DNA of 10,216 nucleotides. It comes from Clostridia bacterium. GTDB lineage: Bacteria; Bacillota_A; Clostridia; TANB77; CAG-508. The notes under the pieces are model-generated. The model saw nothing but the letters and a program-made list of their open reading frames with translations. It was not told where the DNA came from and ran no database searches. Both the position numbers and the translations under genes were made by a program. Location: the NCBI GenBank assembly GCA_017621295.1, contig JAGATI010000202.1, positions 1 to 10,216 of the forward strand, read 5' to 3'. The first letter of the stretch is position 1. Each line of letters begins with the position of its first letter. Positions 7,618 through 10,216 of this stretch are shown piece by piece.

Positions 7618-8596
7618 ATGGAATTTCATATAAAAATAGTATTGCTTTCTTTCGCAATAAGTACAATACTTGGATTAATTATAATACCAATATTAAGAAG
7701 ATTAAAAGTAGGTCAAATAGAAAGAGATGATGGACCATAGTCACATTTAAAAAAGCAAGGTACACCAACGATGGGTGGAATTATTATTGCAACTACAATT
7801 TTTATAGTATGTACATATTTGTATATTGATTATTCTAAAACAGAAATAAATGTTGCTAAAAACATATTACCATTATTGTTTGTTACAATTGGATTTGGAT
7901 TAGTAGGATTTGTGGACGATTTTAAAAAGTTAGTATTAAAAAATACTAAAGGATTAAAGCCAATTTATAAAATGCTTGGATTGTTAATAATTGCAGTAGC
8001 ATATACCTTATTTTTAACTAATGTATTAAAAATAGGAACAGATACATATATTCCATTCTTAAAAATATATATTAATATGCCTATATGGATTTATATACCA
8101 TTTGCAATTTTTGTTTTACTTGGTACAACAAATGCAGTTAATTTAACAGATGGTATAGACGGATTATCTACAACAGTAACTACTATAATACTTGCATTTT
8201 TTACAGTTGTTGGAATTATATTAGGTGTTAAGGAAATTGTTATAATTGGTGCATGCCTTGTAGGTAGCTGTTTAGGATTTTTACTATTTAATTTACATCC
8301 AGCTAAAGTATTTATGGGAGATACACGGGTCTTTACTTCTTGGTGGAGCAATTGCAGGAATAGCATTATACTTAAAAATGCCTATTATATTAATAATAGT
8401 AGCTCTTATTCCAGTAATAGAAACAGTATCTGTAATTATGCAAGTTACATTCTTTAAAAAGACTGGAAAAAGAATCTTTAAAATGGCACCTATACATCAT
8501 CATTTTGAATTATCTGGATGGAGCGAGAATAGGGTGGTTTCAGTTTTTAGTATAATAACACTAATTTTATGCGTAATAGGAATTAATGCTATTTAA
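7618..8596 (+). CDS. mraY: MraY, phospho-MurNAc-pentapeptide transferase (TAG at codon 41, +1 shift at CGG)
   Basis: MraY is a polytopic membrane enzyme that transfers phospho-MurNAc-pentapeptide from UDP to undecaprenyl phosphate, making lipid I. ATG 7618 has AGGAGG five bases upstream. Motifs: [16 protein letters not shown] (residues 39-54), VGFVDDF (Asp100, Asp101), [11 protein letters not shown] (172-182), GDTGS (234-238) and PIHHHFE (His293-295). Skipping C8326 joins the two standard-code parts into 325 codons, the usual family length. Codon 41 is TAG (7738-7740), where relatives usually have Gln, Glu or Lys. A restart at ATG 7771 would lose the first membrane segment and part of the conserved loop, so a working protein needs the TAG to be read through or to be an error. 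Confidence 0.92.
7738..7740 (+). other. In-frame TAG in mraY
   Basis: TAG lies between CCA (Pro40) and TCA (Ser42) in the conserved GPxSH motif, with frame and similarity intact on both sides. CAG to TAG would be a single transition. TAG also ends spoVD and ftsW here, so it is not simply a sense codon. Confidence 0.85.
8326..8329 (+). other. CGGG recoding site 8 (mraY)
   Basis: In-frame CGG after ACA (codon 236). Reading CGGG as Gly237 restores GDTGSLLLGG, the near-invariant MraY motif. This is one of the strongest cases that the restored residue is glycine. It is the only site whose fourth base is G. Confidence 0.93.
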
Positions 8597-8703
8597 AAAT
8601 TGTCAAAAGGGACGGGTTAAAATGACAATTTTTAAAAAACTTTAATAGATATTTTAAATTAAGAAAAAATTGTCATTTTAACCCGTCCCTTTTGACAATT
8701 TTT
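8595..8703. repeat. Perfect 39-bp inverted repeat between mraY and ftsW
   Basis: 8595-8633 and 8665-8703 are exact reverse complements separated by 31 bases. Each arm is bounded by AAAAATTGTC and GACAATTTTT, so each unit is itself an imperfect palindrome, and its core contains GGGACGGG, far more GC-rich than its surroundings. The first arm overlaps the last bases of the mraY stop codon, and the second ends just before the ftsW Shine-Dalgarno. RNA would form a long hairpin followed by a T-run (8699-8705), so it could terminate or stabilise transcripts. The paired-unit design resembles REPIN or MITE-type elements; this is inference. Confidence 0.85.
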
Positions 8704-8720
8704 TTATCAGGAGGTTACAA

Positions 8721-9881
8721 ATGCAAAAAAAACCAAATAAAGTAAAAAAAGTATCAAAATTTGTTAATAATCAGTTTGACTTTTTGCTATGTATAACTAT
8801 ACTTTTGTTATTAGCATTAGGAATTATAATGGTTCTTTCAGCAAGCGCCCCTTCTGCACTTGCAAGTGAAAATGATAGTTATGCATTTGTAAAAAAACAG
8901 GCAGGATTTGCAGTACTTGGAATTGCTTTAATGTTTATAATATCAAAAATTGATTATAGATTTTATAAAAAATATTATTGGATGATTTATTTTGTTTCAT
9001 GGGCGATACTTTTGTTAGTTGTTGTTCCTGGAATAGGTAAAAGTGTAAAAGGTGCTACAAGATGGATAAACTTAGGATTTGGACAATTTCAACCATCAGA
9101 AATCACCAAAATTGGGTTAATTATATTTTATGCAGGATATTTATCTGACCATAAAGATGATTTGAAATACTTTTTTAAAGGTTTTGTAAAACCATTTTTA
9201 TTCTTAGTTCCGCCTATTGGGATATTGTTTTTAGTTCAGAATCACCTTAGTGTATCTTTAGTAATTGGAAGTATTACAGCAGTAATGATGCTTATGGCAG
9301 GAGCAAGAGTTTTGCATTTTGTGCAGGGTGCAGGAGTGCGGAATAAGTCGGAGGACTACGGATTACTTGGAGTACTACAAATGACAGGAAAAGGTGGATT
9401 TAGATTAGACAGAATTGCAACATTTTTTGACCCATGGGCAGATGCACAAGGTACAGGATATCAGGTTGTGCAAAGTTTATATGCTATTGGTTCAGGAGGT
9501 TTATTTGGTGTAGGATTAGGAGAAAGTAAGCAAAAGTTTTTATATATACCAGAACCACATAATGACTTTATTTTTTCAATATTATCAGAAGAATTAGGAT
9601 TTATTGGGTGTATAGTAGTAATTATTTTATTTGCAATTTTTATATGGAGAGGAATATTAATTGCAATGAAAGCACCAGATATGTTTGGAAGTTTAATTGC
9701 AGTTGGTGTAACATCTTTAGTTGCTGTTCAAGCAATAATAAATATAGCCGTAGTAACAGCATCTATACCAACAACAGGTATGCCACTACCATTCTTTAGT
9801 TATGGTGGAACAGCACTTTTAATTTTACTATGTAGTTGTGGTATTTTGCTTAATATATCAAGGGCAGGTTCAAAAGTTTAG
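8721..9881 (+). CDS. ftsW: FtsW/SpoVE, SEDS-family peptidoglycan polymerase (three +1 shifts at CGG)
   Basis: A polytopic SEDS glycosyltransferase that polymerises lipid II with its partner transpeptidase, here probably the SpoVD product. ATG 8721 has AGGAGG six bases upstream. Family features: an early membrane segment ending IIMVLSASAPSA, KGATRWINLGFGQFQPSE, FDPWADAQGTGYQ with the conserved Asp (about residue 236), YAIGSGGLFGVGLGESKQK, PEPHNDFIFSILSEELGF and TTGMPLPFFSYGG. The standard frame is open throughout at 386 codons but reads RNKSEDY inside a hydrophobic stretch. Skipping C at 9339, 9349 and 9359 turns this into GVGISGGLGLLGV, Gly-rich and membrane-compatible, giving 385 codons. FtsW and SpoVE cannot be told apart by sequence alone; adjacency to murG fits spoVE. 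The stop is TAG. Confidence 0.93.
   Translation: MQKKPNKVKKVSKFVNNQFDFLLCITILLLLALGIIMVLSASAPSALASENDSYAFVKKQAGFAVLGIALMFIISKIDYRFYKKYYWMIYFVSWAILLLVVVPGIGKSVKGATRWINLGFGQFQPSEITKIGLIIFYAGYLSDHKDDLKYFFKGFVKPFLFLVPPIGILFLVQNHLSVSLVIGSITAVMMLMAGARVLHFVQGAGVRNKSEDYGLLGVLQMTGKGGFRLDRIATFFDPWADAQGTGYQVVQSLYAIGSGGLFGVGLGESKQKFLYIPEPHNDFIFSILSEELGFIGCIVVIILFAIFIWRGILIAMKAPDMFGSLIAVGVTSLVAVQAIINIAVVTASIPTTGMPLPFFSYGGTALLILLCSCGILLNISRAGSKV
9339..9342 (+). other. CGGA recoding site 9 (ftsW)
   Basis: In-frame CGG after GTG (codon 206). Reading CGGA as Gly starts the alternative stretch GISGGLG. It moves the frame by +1 so that the next CGG is also in frame. Confidence 0.85.
9349..9352 (+). other. CGGA recoding site 10 (ftsW)
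   Basis: Ten bases after site 9. CGG is in frame here (after AGT) only if site 9 has shifted the frame, so the two sites support each other. Confidence 0.85.
9359..9362 (+). other. CGGA recoding site 11 (ftsW)
   Basis: Ten bases after site 10, in frame after CTA in the twice-shifted frame. This third shift returns translation to the original phase and leads into GLLGVLQMTGKGGFRLDRI. Confidence 0.85.
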
Positions 9882-9902
9882 CATGTTTTGTTAATGTATG
9901 GG

Positions 9903-9931
9903 AGATGTAAATGAAAATATTTACATCTTTT
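9903..9931 (+). terminator. Hairpin after ftsW, possible terminator
   Basis: AGATGTAAAT (9903-9912) pairs perfectly with ATTTACATCT (9919-9928) around a six-base loop, followed by only a short T-run (to 9931). It starts about 20 bases after the ftsW stop. The weak T-run suggests partial termination before murG. Confidence 0.6.
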
Positions 9932-9959
9932 GTTACTAATTTTGGAGTATAATTTAAAA

Positions 9960-9987
9960 TTGATTGTATAAAGTTTTAGTATATAGT
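9960..9987 (+). promoter_or_regulatory. Possible promoter upstream of murG
   Basis: TTGATT (9960-9965) and TATAGT (9982-9987) are 16 bases apart in the 192-base gap after ftsW, downstream of the hairpin. In such A+T-rich DNA matches of this quality arise easily, so this is tentative. Confidence 0.35.
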
Positions 9988-10073
9988 ATGAAATTTCTAT
10001 AGTGTGAGCCTTAAAATAAACTGTCTAAAATGTTGAATATTTAATAATAAATAAGTTATAGGGGGGAATATAT

Positions 10074-10216
10074 TTGAAAGTAATTATAGCAGCTGCTGGT
10101 ACAGCAGGACATATTAATCCAGGGTTATCGATTGCAAATAAAATAAAAGAAAAAAATAAAGATGCTGAGATAATTTTTATAGGTACAAATAGAGGATTAG
10201 AAAATGATTTAGTTCC
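10074..10216 (+). CDS. murG: MurG, lipid II-forming N-acetylglucosaminyltransferase (5' part)
   Basis: MurG is a peripheral membrane enzyme that adds GlcNAc from UDP-GlcNAc to lipid I, making lipid II. Only the first 47 codons are in the window. TTG 10074 is preceded by GGGGGGA (10061-10067), giving KVIIAAAGTAGHINPGLSIA, the clostridial form of the Gly-rich loop (GTAGHxxP), then IIFIGTNRGLE. The other MurG motifs lie beyond the window. No in-frame CGG occurs in this part. Its place after ftsW/spoVE is the usual dcw order. Confidence 0.9.
   Translation, partial: MKVIIAAAGTAGHINPGLSIANKIKEKNKDAEIIFIGTNRGLENDLV

Noticed and set aside
7771..8457. A shorter mraY starting at ATG 7771
   Set aside because: It would lack the first membrane segment and half of the conserved GPxSHLKK-GTPTMGG loop. 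The good Shine-Dalgarno and matching N-terminus are at 7618.
236..8596. Treating the interrupted genes as pseudogenes with independent frameshifts
   Set aside because: All interruptions are the same type, lie at in-frame CGG, and hit genes of an essential pathway that otherwise show intact conserved motifs. Random decay would give varied deletions, insertions and stops.
9608..9799. 63-codon + strand ORF inside ftsW
   Set aside because: It overlaps highly conserved FtsW sequence in another frame and is a low-complexity Asn/Ser/Tyr shadow.

Overview
The window is a low-GC stretch from a Gram-positive bacterium, most likely an uncultured member of the Clostridia. It carries the division and cell-wall (dcw) cluster, all on the + strand: mraZ, rsmH, ftsL, a small unknown gene, a PHP-family phosphoesterase gene, spoVD/ftsI, murE, mraY, ftsW/spoVE and the first 47 codons of murG. 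The DNPR motif in MurE points to a meso-diaminopimelate wall. murF and murD, often found in this cluster, are not between their usual neighbours.

Layout. A sigma-A-type promoter (146-174) and a three-repeat MraZ operator (184-207) lead into mraZ (236-668). A 350-base spacer follows, holding about eleven copies of a TACAAAAGA-like motif roughly 21 bases apart and a 27-base palindrome. Then come rsmH (1019-1955) and ftsL (1980-2507). Two nearly identical terminator-bearing repeats (2486-2546 and 3855-3914) bracket an unknown 96-codon gene and the PHP gene. After them come spoVD (3963-6017), a likely promoter, murE (6119-7596), mraY (7618-8596), a perfect 39-bp inverted repeat (8595-8703), ftsW (8721-9881), a hairpin, and murG from 10074.

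The main observation is about decoding. Read with the standard code, mraZ, rsmH, spoVD, murE and mraY are all broken by frameshifts, and ftsW carries a short charged patch inside a membrane region. Every break lies at an in-frame CGG codon. At all eleven in-frame CGG triplets, skipping the C, so that CGGN is read as one glycine, restores a full-length protein of normal family size with conserved glycines in place (GDTGS of MraY, KVGLIGT of MurE, VPDLVG of the PASTA domain). ftsW has three such sites within 23 bases, so its frame is kept overall and an ordinary ORF caller sees nothing wrong. CGG never appears in frame as an ordinary arginine codon here; arginine is AGA, AGG or CGT. Nine other CGG triplets in coding sequence are out of frame and cause no shift. 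The simplest biological reading is that CGG has no normal arginine decoding and CGGN is read as glycine with a +1 shift, by a four-base-reading tRNA or by frameshifting at an unassigned codon. Systematic sequencing error is the main alternative. mraY also has one in-frame TAG at codon 41, where the family usually has Gln, Glu or Lys.

Together the genes make the lipid-linked wall precursor (MurE adds the third amino acid, MraY makes lipid I, MurG makes lipid II) and use it at the septum or spore cortex (FtsW/SpoVE polymerase, SpoVD/FtsI transpeptidase, FtsL scaffold). MraZ regulates the cluster, and RsmH methylates 16S rRNA.
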